This document shows positions 1 through 11,000 of a stretch of 64,000 nt of DNA, one piece after another (position 1 is the stretch's first letter; every line of letters starts with the position of its first letter). The position numbers were made by a program, and so were the translations under genes. The DNA lies in NCBI GenBank assembly GCA_964036045.1, contig OZ038391.1:43659621-43723620 (forward strand), read 5' to 3'. The stretch is from Eutreptiella sp. 'Long Island Sound 2002'. Taxonomy: Eukaryota > Euglenozoa > Euglenophyceae > Eutreptiales > Eutreptiaceae. The notes below the pieces were generated by a model. The model made no database searches. It saw only the letters and a list, made by a program, of their open reading frames with translations, and was not told where the DNA came from.

Positions 1-766
1 AAAACATGTAAATCCGGCCTAAAACATGCTTTACATACCTTGGATGGTCATTTTGAGTGATCACGATATCATACAAACAAGTTTCGAAAACTTCGATTTT
101 TGAGCTGCCCAAGGTGAAAAACTGCATCAGCAGGTTGTGTACCAACCCATTCACCAGCCCATTATTGGTGGAAATAGGCATTTCGCGTCTTTGGCACGGG
201 CATTGGACCGGCCCTCTGCAAGGCTACAAACTGCAAAAAACGCCCTTTTGTATCCTAGTAGGCAAATATTGTCACAACATCCCCACTCACACCCCTCAGA
301 GTGGGTACCACGGGGTCACCGAGGTCGCCAAAAAAACCAACATAGCAAAAATGGCTGAAAAGTGCATAAACTGCATCAGCGCTCGTCCCACTCCACCCCA
401 TACAAACCCCATGGAGTCGGGGCCTGGAGACATTTTTTTGGCTCAAAATCGAAAAAAACCAAAAGATTCATGATTTTCGACCCAAAAGAAGGAGGGGTCA
501 ATTTTTGAACCCCCCCGCCACCCCCCTGCCTTGAAAGCTCAAAAAAGTGGGTTTCAAGTGGGGGGGTCTGGGGGGGTCCGGACCGAAAACTCATTGGGGG
601 ATGTGTTTATTGGGCAAAATAATGATTTTACAAGGGGTTAACCCAACAATTCAACCCCTTGGGGTAGGGTACACGAATAGGCCCAAAAAGGCCCAAAATG
701 GGGGGTATGTGGCGTCTTCCCCTATGTACGCCTGCCTGGCTTTGATCTAACCACCTCTGTGAGGTG
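1..766. repeat. Dispersed repeat, copy 1 (partner at 4490-5404)
   Basis: The stretch begins inside the family (it runs off the window edge) and is collinear with 4490-5404. Shared blocks are the AAACATGCTTTACATACCTT start, the segment around 140-330 (ATTATTGGTGGAAA...GTCACCGAGGTCGCC) and the end at 575-766 (CCGGACC.AAAACTCATTGG to TCTAACCACCTCTG). The middle parts differ between copies. Short open frames here are not supported as genes. Confidence 0.85.
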
Positions 767-1375
767 ATTGGGGGGTATTTTGCCTCAAAAGTGACGGATC
801 TTTGCATGCTTACTTGATGCTACTGTTTCACATAACACGTGTGGCAAGGACGTGGTGGCCTAAGGGGTTAGCATACAACAACGGAGGCCTCCACTCTACC
901 TCCTCGCTAATGCAATGGTGGTTGTGGCCGCCCACACCCCTGCGGGGGGGGGGGGGTATAGCCAATTTCCCAACACCGAAGAGGGTGCCTCACATGGTGC
1001 CCAGTCCCACAATACGGTGGTTTCGAATCGTTTCGCGTCGTTTCGAGTTTCATGGGGTGCCCAATCCCGGAACTTCGGTTGTGCCAACAACACGTCCATC
1101 GTCTGTCACGCCGTGGTTGTGTGTTATTGTGTGTCTTGCGGCAATGCGCGGAACCGGTTGATGCATGCACTTTGCACCCCCAAAAAAGCTCTCTAGGGGA
1201 TGGACCCATCTACGACTTTCACTACAATATCCATTTCTCAAGGCGCTGATTGCACTACGTTCGTCCCAAGCCCTCCGCCATAGCGTAACATCATATGCAC
1301 CTGCATGTGCACCTCAAGTAATTGTCTACTTCCGCTGCCTTTTGGTGTCGCTAATCGACTTCCGTTCTGGTGCTT
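766..1375. other. No gene recognised
   Basis: Mixed-composition DNA with a poly-G run at 945-956 and two near-repeats of a TTTCG.GTCGTTTCGAG type around 1020-1050. Nothing here could be assigned to a gene or a repeat family. Confidence 0.5.
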
Positions 1376-1970
1376 CTCGAGGGTCTCCATCAAATGGGAC
1401 AGGGTCAAAAGTGGCTGCCTCACCCCAACCTTCCCGGGGGCCCAAATGAGGGCGGAAGTGCTACGTAACCCCTGCGTTCTCGGGGGTCCCCATCAAAGGG
1501 GACAGAATCAAAAGAGGTTGCCTCACCCCTACCTTCCCGGGGGCCCAAAATAAGGGCGGAATTGCGACGTCGCCCCTGCGTTCTGGGGGATCCCCATCAA
1601 AGGGGACAAAATCAAAAGTGGCTCTTATACGGCTTCTTTCGCTAGGGGCTTCAATCGAAAAGCATGTTATGGTTACAGTTTCAAAACGAGTGTATGGACC
1701 CCCCCATGCAGCAACCCTGAAATTGCAATTTTCAAAACTTGTAAAATCGATGCTCATATACATGAAATTTGTGGAAAACAACTACAACGCACCACATGGT
1801 AAAACAAACAATTGCTAGTCACACGCCCAGTTTTTGTGTTCCAGGTCCCCATCAAAGGGGACAGATTCAAAGGTTGCTACCTCACCCTTCCCCTCTCGGG
1901 GGCCCAAGTGAGGGCAGAAGTGCTACGTACCCCCTGCATTCTCGGGGGTCCCCATCAAAGGGGACAAGAA
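1376..1970 (+). repeat. Minisatellite of about 104 bp, split by a 220-bp spacer
   Basis: Units start with GGGGGTCCCCATCAAAGGGG, continue CCTCACCC..CCTTCCCGGGGGCCCAA and end GTGCTACGTA.CCCCTGCGTT. Two full units and a partial lie at 1376-1623, and another full unit plus a partial at 1848-1970. The intervening 1624-1847 is unrelated and may be an insertion. Confidence 0.85.
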
Positions 1971-2664
1971 TGGCCTACGTTGGGCCGTCAGTGCTCTGAG
2001 GGGTGGTCCTTAAGGGCGGCCCTGAAAAGAAAAAAAATAGTTCCTTAAGGACCACACTGATCAGAAGTGGCCCAAAAGTGGCACATTGGCGACAAAAGCC
2101 CATATCCTCAACACAAGGGGCAACTTTTCTCCAACTGGAGTGGTAGTGTGAGGTGGACTAAGCAAACCCTTCACCCAAAAAAAGGGGGGGGTTTGGTTAT
2201 ATGAAAACCTTGCTTTTGCCTAAAAATTTGGCCAACGAAAAAAGGGGGGGGGTTATGTAAAACCCCCCATGCTGTCGTTCTCCGCAGATGCGCCCCCCCC
2301 CCCCCCGATCAACCCCCCTGTCAGCTGCGCCTGTGAGGACTTCCTTCACCATTTTCAGCCGGCATGGACCGGCAAGCAAAACTTGAGCCGCAAATTTCTT
2401 GTGACGTCGATTTGCAGAAGGCAATGGAATTACCATTTTGGGGGAAACCTTGACGGCCGCTTTGGCCTTGGGTCTGGCTTATGTCATTACAGACTTGTAA
2501 TTTTGGGAAACACCACATGCCGCCCCCCCACCCCCTGTTGGACCCAGTTGCATACCATAGCCCAAGGGAATAGTACTGGGAGTTTAAACCTTGTATAGCC
2601 CCAATGACTTTTTGCTTGGAGACTCCCCAGGCCTCCCCAACTGAAGACGCATTTTTAGGGGGAT

Positions 2665-2800
2665 TTTCCAGAATGGCAAAGTAAGTCTGCATGTTGGTAC
2701 TTCTGGATGCATGCACTTGTTCAAGTTTTGGAGAACAATCTGAATACATTGTTTGTCCCCAGATGGTAGGGAAACGTGTTTTGGTAGGTGAGCGTAGCCT
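2665..2800 (+). repeat. MITE-like end, GTTGGTACTTC family, copy 1
   Basis: AAAGTAAGTCTGCATGTTGG leads into TACTTCTGGATGCA and then a stretch around GAATACATTGTTTGTCCC. It matches 23062-23200 over about 110 bp and shares its terminal motif with 25671-25715 and, inverted, with 26153-26190. Confidence 0.65.
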
Positions 2801-3929
2801 GTTGTCCCTCCGCTCACGGTGGCTGCTTTTGCTCCCGTGGCGTCCACTCCACTGCCTGCAGTGGCAGCCTTCATTTTCAGTCATTTGCAGACATTGAAGA
2901 TTTGGAGGGTGCTTTCCACCATCTCTGTTCCCGGGCATTGCCCTGCATCCCCCTTCCCATGTCCCCTCTCTGTGCCTCGGCCATGGCAGAGCCTTCGCGA
3001 AACCACATGCACAAGGGCTCCTTTCTGAGGAGTTGACCCAGGCTTGGGTCACTGGCTGTTGTGCTTGCTATTCCAAAAAAGGCATGCCTTTCAAGGTGCC
3101 GGTGTAGTAGAATATTGCTGCTGTTTATCCGTGAGGCTTATACACGGTTTTGACCCCCACCCCACCCCAAGCCACGGGGTGCACCGTGGGATTGGTTTGC
3201 CCCCCCCCCCCCCCGCCCCCTACTTTGGGGTCGGGATGCACAAAAAATGGCTTTTGGAAGGATAGGGAGGCTAGGGGCCGGGATTTTGGGGCAAAAAGGA
3301 GGCCAACGATAGGGTATAACATCACTGCTGATGGTATCCCACCCAGACCACTAAAAATAGCCATTTCCCCCCCACAAATAGTCCATATTTATCTTTTCTT
3401 CCAAACTTGTCTGAATAAGGGGGGGGGGTGTGGCAGCGTAGGAAATACGTTCGAAGGGTCAAGCGGGAAAACTTCCCATAATTATGGTACTCTACAGTGA
3501 CCCTTTAGTAGGCTATCTGGAGCAGCTGATGAGCATCCAACCATTAGGAAGCCTCTGAGAACATTTGTGGTTAGGATGCATCGGAAAGGGGCTGCCCCCT
3601 TCCCCAACTAGGGGGTCGGTGGTTTGCCCCGATGGGTGCAGCCCCTTCCAACTGGCATTGCGCCTTTGAGGAATGATGCTTGGAATGTGCACGTGGGGTC
3701 ACTTTGGTGGCTTGCTGCGCCCTCACAGCCTAATGAGGGGGTTTGGAAACAGGCTTGAAGGCCCCCCGCCCGTGCGCCTATCGCTGGCGCTGACACGCAC
3801 ACGTATGCGTGCACATCGCCGTGCACGCACTCCATATCCTTCGTTGTGACCCCATGGGCTTGCATTCTCCGAAACGATGCAACGTGACTCTACTTGGCAT
3901 TGTACTGCAGTGCACTGCGCTCAGGGATA
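2800..3929. other. No gene recognised
   Basis: Contains poly-C/poly-G runs (3198-3212, 3420-3429) and no domain I recognise. The minus-strand open frame over 2321-3052 (243 codons) has no recognisable motif and partly overlaps repeat sequence. Confidence 0.5.
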
Positions 3930-4030
3930 CATTAAAAGAGGGGGCGGGGGCTAGGGGGCGGGGGGGCGGAACCAAAAAGTTTGTGTGCCAAAAAAGGCCC
4001 AACCAATCTTTCCTTGAATAGACTATTGCC
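3930..4030 (+). repeat. Partial MULE-type MITE, copy 3
   Basis: The G-rich run followed by AACCAAAAAGTTTGTGTGCC and AAGGCCCAACCAATCTTTCC matches the interior of the elements at 7344-7680 and 16794-16976 (GGGACCCAAA.GTTTGTGTACCA.AATGGCCCAACAAGATTTTC). No TIRs are visible. Confidence 0.55.
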
Positions 4031-4080
4031 TTCGGCAAATCCACCTTGCAGAGAATTCTACTCCAAGCAACGCACACATA

Positions 4081-4690
4081 AAATAGGGAAAAACCGACAT
4101 AAACACGGCCTAAAACATGCTTTACAAACCTTGGATGGTCATTTTAAGAGATCACGGTATCAGAAAAATGAGTTTCGAAAACTTCGATTTTTGAGTCGTA
4201 TAGGCTGATTTTTGAGCTGCCCAAGGTGAAAAACCGCACAAGCAGGTTTTGTACCCATCCCTTGGGAGACCCCCCCCCCCGGAGCTAATACCCAAATAGG
4301 GTGAAAAACGACGTAAATACGGCCTAAAACATGCTTTACATAGCTTGGATGGTCATTTTAGGTGGTCACAATATCATAAAAATAAGTTTCGAAAACTTTG
4401 ATTTTTGAGCTGTCCAAGGTGAAAAACTGCAAAAGCAGCTTGTGTACCAATCCCCTGGGAAATCCCCCCCCCCCCCGGACCTAATACCCAAATAGGGTGA
4501 AAACACGTGAATACGTCCTAAAACATGCTTTACATACCTTGGATGGTCATATTGTGTGGTCAAAATATCATAAAAACAAGTTTCAAAAACTTCGATCTTT
4601 GAGTTGCACAGGGTGAAAAACTGCATCAGCACGTTGTGTACCCGCCCATTCACTAGGCCATTATTGGTGGAAACAGCCATTTCGCGTCTT
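4081..4690 (+). repeat. Tandem repeat of about 200 bp, three units
   Basis: Units begin ACGGCCTAAAACATGCTTTA, followed by TTGGATGGTCATTTTA, GAAAACTTCGATTTTTGAG, GTGAAAAACTGCA and a poly-C run then CTAATACCCAAATAGG. Starts fall near 4108, 4319 and 4515. The last unit merges into the second copy of the 1-766 repeat. Confidence 0.85.
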
Positions 4691-5404
4691 TGGCACGGGT
4701 TGTGACCGGCTCTCAGCAAGGCTAGAGACTGCAAAAAACGTCCTTCCGTGTCCTACTAGGCATATACTGTCACAACATCCCCACTCACACCCCTCGAAGT
4801 GGGTACCACGGGGTCACCGAGGTCGCCAAAAACGCAAGGTAGTGTACCCACGGGAAAGCCGGGGCGGAGGCAGCGGCCACCACCGGCCGACTCTTCCTCC
4901 GACGACGACGAGCCACCGCGCCGGAGCCCCCGCCCCGCCCCCCGAGGGTTGGGACACCCTTTTCCCCCTCTTTCCGGGACTCGAGCCCCCACCACCCACG
5001 GGGATTTGGGGGGGGCGATAGGGGGGTGGGTCAGTCACAGTCCCAGCCACGGGCGAATAGCCTCCGTGGCTCAAGCCTCATGTCCCCTGGGGGCGGTGGC
5101 TGCGGGCACCCCCCCCCCTCGCTGGGGGCGGTGGCTGCGGGCACCCCCCCCCCCCTCGCTGGCTGTACAGCCGGCCACGGCATTACCGCACTCCCCCCCT
5201 CCCATCCCCTCCGGACCAAAAACTCATTGGGGGATGCGTTTATTGGACAAAACAATGATTTTATAAGGGGTTAAACCAACAATTCAACCCCTTGGGGTAG
5301 GGTACACGAATAGGCCCAAACAGGCCCAAAATGGGGGGTATGTGGCGTTTTCCCCTACATACGCCTGCCTGGCTTTGATCTAACAACCTCTGCAAGGTGA
5401 TTTC
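4490..5404 (+). repeat. Dispersed repeat, copy 2 (partner at 1-766)
   Basis: Collinear with 1-766 at both ends. Its middle (4833-5207) is GC-rich and unrelated, and it contains a duplicated unit of about 36 bp (CTGGGGGCGGTGGCTGCGGG followed by poly-C, at 5090-5160). Confidence 0.85.
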
Positions 5405-5934
5405 ATGTTTCATTTTCTTCATTAAAAACAACTGGGTACAGGACGGGGTGGAGGTCCATGGGGGGCTTCTCCTGTGCACACAACACAGACACCACTTGAG
5501 GGGGTGAAAGCCTATATGCTTTTTGTTCAGGTAAGATCATTCATTTATGAGACAACTCCCCCCAGGCCAGGCAGGAAGAGGGAGGACACAAGGTGGCGAG
5601 AGGCCGATGGACACCGCCGCCTATGGAGGCAAAGAGTTCAAAGGAAGGGCAGCTGTAAGTGGCGATAGGCCAATAGGCGCCACCAGCTGCAGATAGCAAC
5701 ACAATCAGGTCATGCCGAACGTCCGCCAAAGAGCGACAGAACTGCGAATTGTCCATTACCGCAAAGAGAGGCTGTTGGATTAAGGGCAGCACATGGCCCC
5801 CAGTTGGGGGAAGGTAATTCAAGTTTTTGACACCCCCCCCCCAGGGCAAACACACCCCTCCCCGACAATGGGGTACTTCGTTTGGGGAGCCAGGTTGGGG
5901 AGGTTAAGGGGGCAACATTGAAATGGAGTATCCT

Positions 5935-6613
5935 TACCTCACTACTCCCCCTTCCTTTTCCTTGGCAGGTTGTGCCAACGGAGCCCCCAGACTGTCCCTG
6001 TTTCACTGCTCTGTGTCGGGTCCACACAGAGGAGGGCAACCGCCTTCGCCGTGGTTCAGATGCGTACCAGTGCACACCCCATACCGGCGGTGTGGGATCC
6101 CTCACCAACGGCGGCTTTTGGGCCCCAGGATGTCCTGCGGGGTCACTTCCGCAATGGGGCCACATAACAACCTTCCGCCTGTACGTTCCCGCGCTCAGTC
6201 CTCCTTGTGGCGAACGCATCATGTGCCCCCCCACCCCCCACTTGTGTCCGCGGTATGTGTATTGTGTGTCCATTCCCTCGTGTGGCATGGGTGCCACCCG
6301 GGGTGTAGAGTGATGGGTGGGGATGTGTTGGGTGGGTGGTGGTGGTGCGGTCGTAGGGTGATGGGTGGGGATTGGTGTTGTAGTGGGAGTTGCGGGTTGG
6401 GCCACTTGCATCTGCTGGCCCACTTCCTCTGACATGCGCCGGGATACAACGGAGCACATCCGTGTATGAGAGATTGCTTGCAGGGGGCCGCTATGGGAGT
6501 TTGCAGTGCAGTGGACCATACATTCATAGAAAGCCTCCTGTCCAGCGTCTGTGTATTTGGGGGCGGGTTTTGGGGGGGTTTGGAGGGGGGAGTTGGATTC
6601 ACACAATCCAGCC
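5935..6613 (-). CDS. TOP3B: Possible C-terminal exon of TOP3B (tail, end uncertain)
   Basis: An acceptor (GGCTTTTGCAG) at 6613 continues in the right phase as RAGLCESNSPLQTPPKPAPK, followed by a Cys-containing stretch (FYECMVHC) and then a Thr/Pro/His-rich, probably disordered tail. The frame stays open to 5710. A good GTAAGG donor at about 5935 suggests a further exon that I could not find. The animal protein has a last CxxC pair and an Arg/Gly-rich tail here. The similarity is weak and position-based, so treat this as a candidate. Confidence 0.4.
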
Positions 6614-6652
6614 CTGCAAAAGCCGGGAAACTGCGCCACTGCTGCCACTCAC

Positions 6653-6729
6653 CTCAGCGTACAAGCACAGCAGGGCATACTTTTCGTGCCCGGAGGCATC
6701 TTCACACTACGTGTGCAGCGGTTGCAATC
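6653..6729 (-). CDS. TOP3B: TOP3B zinc-region exon with DCNRCTRSV
   Basis: Acceptor TTTGTCTTTCAG, then DCNRCTRSVKMPPGTKSM and PCCACTL plus two bases, to a textbook GTGAGT donor. It corresponds to the family's CNKCN.....C..C segment. If this donor were not used, the frame would stop two codons later (CTG AGG TGA), so this could also be the end of the protein. Confidence 0.85.
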
Positions 6730-8002
6730 CTGAAAGACAAAGCGGGGGAGGGGGGGGGGGAGGGGTGCCACCAACGAGGCCGCACGGCTGCAAACCTTTC
6801 CTCCCAAGGTCCGGCCCCTACGACTCCCCACGGGCATACCATTTTTTGGCATTTGATGGAAACCGGGTCCAGCACCAGGAAACCGTCGCAGGAAGGGTCT
6901 TGGCAGGCGCAGACCCGGTTGTTCATCTGACTGTGTCTACACGTGGGATGGGTGCAGGAGTTGCACCCCATGTCTGAGAACACATGTGCGGGCCCCACAG
7001 GCTGAAGAAGGGGAGACGGGGGTACACCACGAAACCGGGCAGTGCAAAAAGGCTTGTCGGTTGTGGAAAAGCGCCGGTTTGTGGGCAGAACCCATGGAAA
7101 GGGGGAGGGTACCATATACACAGCCCCAGCCTTGGGGCGAAGAAGGGTGCACAGCAGACGGTGGGTGTCGAGACGTCCCGGTCTTCAGGAGGAGTGCACC
7201 GCCTCAGCGCCCGGTCGAGCGGTATCGCCACAATCAACGTCACCACTGCATCGCTCCACGTGAGAAAATGAATCGCACACAATGCAGCACATCTGATGAA
7301 CGCTTTGCGTTGGCCCACACACACTCAGGAGGAGGGGAGCCCCAGGGAAGTATTAGAAGGGGGAGAGGGGGGGTCTGGGACCCAAAGGTTTGTGTACCAG
7401 AATGGCCCAACAAGATTTTCTCCATTGTAAGTTTCGTTTTTCCGACTGTGGTCACTTCGGTCTGGGGGGGGGGGGGGGGCAAGCGGGGGGGGGGGGGATT
7501 GGCACAAGGCCTTGGTGGTTGGCTCTGTTAGGCTGTGGCGGCGCCTATTGGCCTCTCGTCCTTGAACCTTCTGCTATGACGAGCAGGCATCCGCATTACT
7601 GCGGGCATCCGCAGTAGGGGGGGGGGGGGGGCTAACCCCCCCCGTCCTCCTGTGGTGTACGGCCATTCTAATACTTCCCTGGGAAGGCCGCCGGTGCGTG
7701 GACTGTGATTGTACACGTGGAATCTGCTGCCGCACCCGCTACTCACGTGGCGCACTGGCTGGCATGTGTTGTTGCGTGCCACGAGGGCGTGCTACCGCAC
7801 CTCCTTGAAGCGGCAGGCCCAGGACAATGAAGCAGGGCATACTGGCGGGGGCGTTCTCGAAAGGGGGCGTGTTGTAACAGCAGGGGCAGATGACGTAGGC
7901 CTTGTTCTCGCCGCCCTGTTGGTATACCACCAGCTGAAAACCATCCAAGGGACATGTGAACCCCTTGTATTCCTGAGACAAAAACAAGCGGAGGATTGGT
8001 GT

Positions 8003-8039
<37 letters not shown>

Positions 8040-11000
8040 CGGGCGTGCTCGCGTGCGCGCGTGCCCCTGTGTGTGTGTCAGCATGGCATGTGAACGAGGC
8101 TTAACACGGGCTGCACATGGAGGAATTGTGACGGCCCACTTCCGCCCCACTACCGGAGAGGGGGATTTTTGGTGCGTGCGAAATTTGCAATGGCAAATTT
8201 GGTGCGGGGAAATTGTGGTACCAATTTGCAAATACCACTTTGGGTGGTAATGGGGGTAATGGGGGAAATGGGGGAAATGGCGTAGAATTGTGAAAATAAA
8301 AGGGGGGGGTTGGGATTACTGCTGTGCGGCGGAAATGTTCGTGGTTATGCGGTTGTAGCAGCCAGGTTTTCCGCAATATTAAGCATGGAGCTTTTGCTAC
8401 ATGGCAGTGCATGGTGGCTCAAACCCCCACTGAGATGGCCCAGGACAGGAGGACAGGAGGTTGTGTTGGCATGACCGTGAAAGGAGCATGCCAAGAGTGC
8501 CAAGAGCGCTAACAAGGACAACCAGAAAGATGGCTCTGAAACACAGCGGCATAATTTGGCACAGTGTTGTTGTGCCAAATCTTGCGATTCCAAATTTCGC
8601 CCTCTCCCAAGTCTCTGCTCTTCGGTGGCCACCCTCAAGACAAACATGCCTTTATACTGCCCCCCTGAGGCAGAGAATATGTTTGATCGCACGCTGCGCA
8701 ATATAATCGCTGGGGCCTGAAGAGAACGAACACCATCATGAAGGTACCTTGCAGTGCAGTCCTCACAGCAACAACCGTGTACAACCCTCCACACTCTTCC
8801 ACACCAGTGATACCTGGCCTCACCTTCCTGCAATTTTGGCCAACCCACTACCCATCAGATCAGACAGGAGAACAATGAAATTTATTCAAGGAGCCGGAAA
8901 AAGGAGGCCGATTGAAGGCACAGACACCTCTTTGTGGCCTCAAACCCACGCACCCCCCCCCCCCCTGGTATGCTATCAATTCTGAGACGTGCACAGGTGT
9001 GCACGCTTTGGCAATCCTGCATGCGAGACAGACCTTTCAGCAGGCAGAAAGGGTGGCTTTTGGTGTCCGTTTTGGCTCAACACTGAGGCATTCCCAGGGT
9101 GTCTTAAATTGCCACTCCTTCCACCTTCCACTCATGAACGGAATTACTCCATGAAATACCTCTCAGCATTCGATTGTCACCATCGGAAGGTGTCAGTCCA
9201 TGGCGATTTGTCCATGGCTATTGGATGGCGTCTGGGGCTTAAAACTGGTGCATCAGTGGTTTGTGGTGGGAGATCAAATCTCTCGTTCCCCAAACCCAAC
9301 CGTTTTGCAATTTTCAACAAAAGAGCAGTGCTATGTGATGCTGAGTGTCCGCAACATTTTGGGGAGGCTGACTTCTGCTGGTTACCTTCTGATTTTGCAG
9401 CTCCAAATTCATCACCTCCTGCGAACCTTCAGTGAGGACAGTTTGCCGATTTATTGCTGGAAGCGGCTTAGAATGGTGCCAGTGCCTGCTGCGTCAGGTC
9501 AGGATGTGGTCCATGCTCAGGGGATGCCCTTCCACCATGTTCCACTCCCCTCTGCAACCCATGGAAGCCCGTGCCCTACAATGCGGGCGTGCACTCTCTT
9601 GTCAGGTAGAACGGTCGGTTGCAATCCCCCAGCACTGTGATACCGGGATGGGGGGCCTAGAACGCTCAGGTGCGATCCTTCCTATCCCCTGGGGACTAAG
9701 CAGGTGTAGGGCCTTGGATAGTGAACGGCCGGCACACACCAGGTACTGCCCCACCCACAGTACATGGCAATGTGCCACCCGAAGACCCAAGGGGACAGGC
9801 AGGCCAGTCCACAAGAGCGGGATGCCAGACACGGTGAGGGAGAGGGCACAGGCTTCGCCAGGGGAACATAATAGTCAGAGCCACTGCCACCGACGATGGT
9901 GTCGCTGCGGCCACCAGTGATCCCAGCAGAGATAGTGGCCTCAGGGGCGTTATGGCTGGCTTGAGAGCAAAACCTGCCTGTGGGCATAGGACCCTGACAG
10001 CCAGTGGGACCAACTGCGCAGCAAACGACGACCAGGAGGTCATTGAGGCCTCCGCCACACAGCCCCTAGTTTCCGTCCCGCCCCATGCGGCCGAGCAAGA
10101 TACCACCCGATGGGCCTGAAAGCGGCAGCGGCGTACAAGCCACTTGCCTCCTCGACCCTCACACACACACACACACACTTTCCTGCACTCTCCAGGCCAA
10201 GTGGGTTGCACTGGCACCGCCTCAAGCACAAAGTAAGCCACAGAGGTCTTACTGCCCCGGATTTGGTGGGCGCCGTACATGAGGGTAAGCGTATCGGTGA
10301 GCTTTGGTGCTAGAGATAAAATTCTCTCCATTGAAGAATGTGGATGGTAAGAGGATCGTCTTGTGGTGGGCTAGCACCCTTGCCACATCATTTGCACATG
10401 GGTTCGAAACGAGTTGATTCTTCATGAACCCCATTGCCCCCTCATTGCCTTTGGCGGAATGTTGACAGGGGAGGACAGGTGGTGATGAACGTAGGCGACG
10501 GTCATCTCATTTGGGCCTGGCATGCAAGAGGGTTGAGGGAGACATGTCAAATTGCCGAGGATGGATGAAGGTGGAGAGAAGAGAGGTCAGTCATGCAGGA
10601 CAGCACCCAACACCATCTTGAGGGGTAGAGCGGCAATAGCGGCTGCAACCCATGGGGGGGGGGGGGGGGTTCTCATCTTACCAGGAGCACAACAGGGCAA
10701 AGTCCAAATCAGGGTTGAGGAATGGCAAGGTGTGCTGAATTAAGGGGGCTAACGGGCTCCCCATACGTACCCGACCGACCGACCAACCGTACCCTTCACG
10801 ACCATTTACCGCCCTGGCCCCCTGAGTGCCTGCAAATCGCATACCGCATCGGCAGGAACTTCATGTATTTGTTGCAGTGGCCGCACCGTGTCAATGCCTT
10901 CCCTATCATCAGACGGGCAAGTATCAATGGGCATTGGCGAGGGAATGCACTCTGCACTAGTCACCAAAGGGCCACTCGCATTTGTCTACAAATGGCCGGT

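Noticed and set aside
2321-3052. 243-codon minus-strand frame
   Set aside because: No motif recognised, overlaps a MITE-like repeat and lies outside the TOP3B exon chain; could be chance in low-stop DNA. Not called as a gene.
5923-6432. Plus-strand gene with a TTTCCTTGGCAG acceptor
   Set aside because: No conserved domain, and it is opposite the possible TOP3B tail; evidence too weak.
9696-10331. 211-codon minus-strand frame
   Set aside because: Crosses an (AC)n tract and has no domain; treated as intron.
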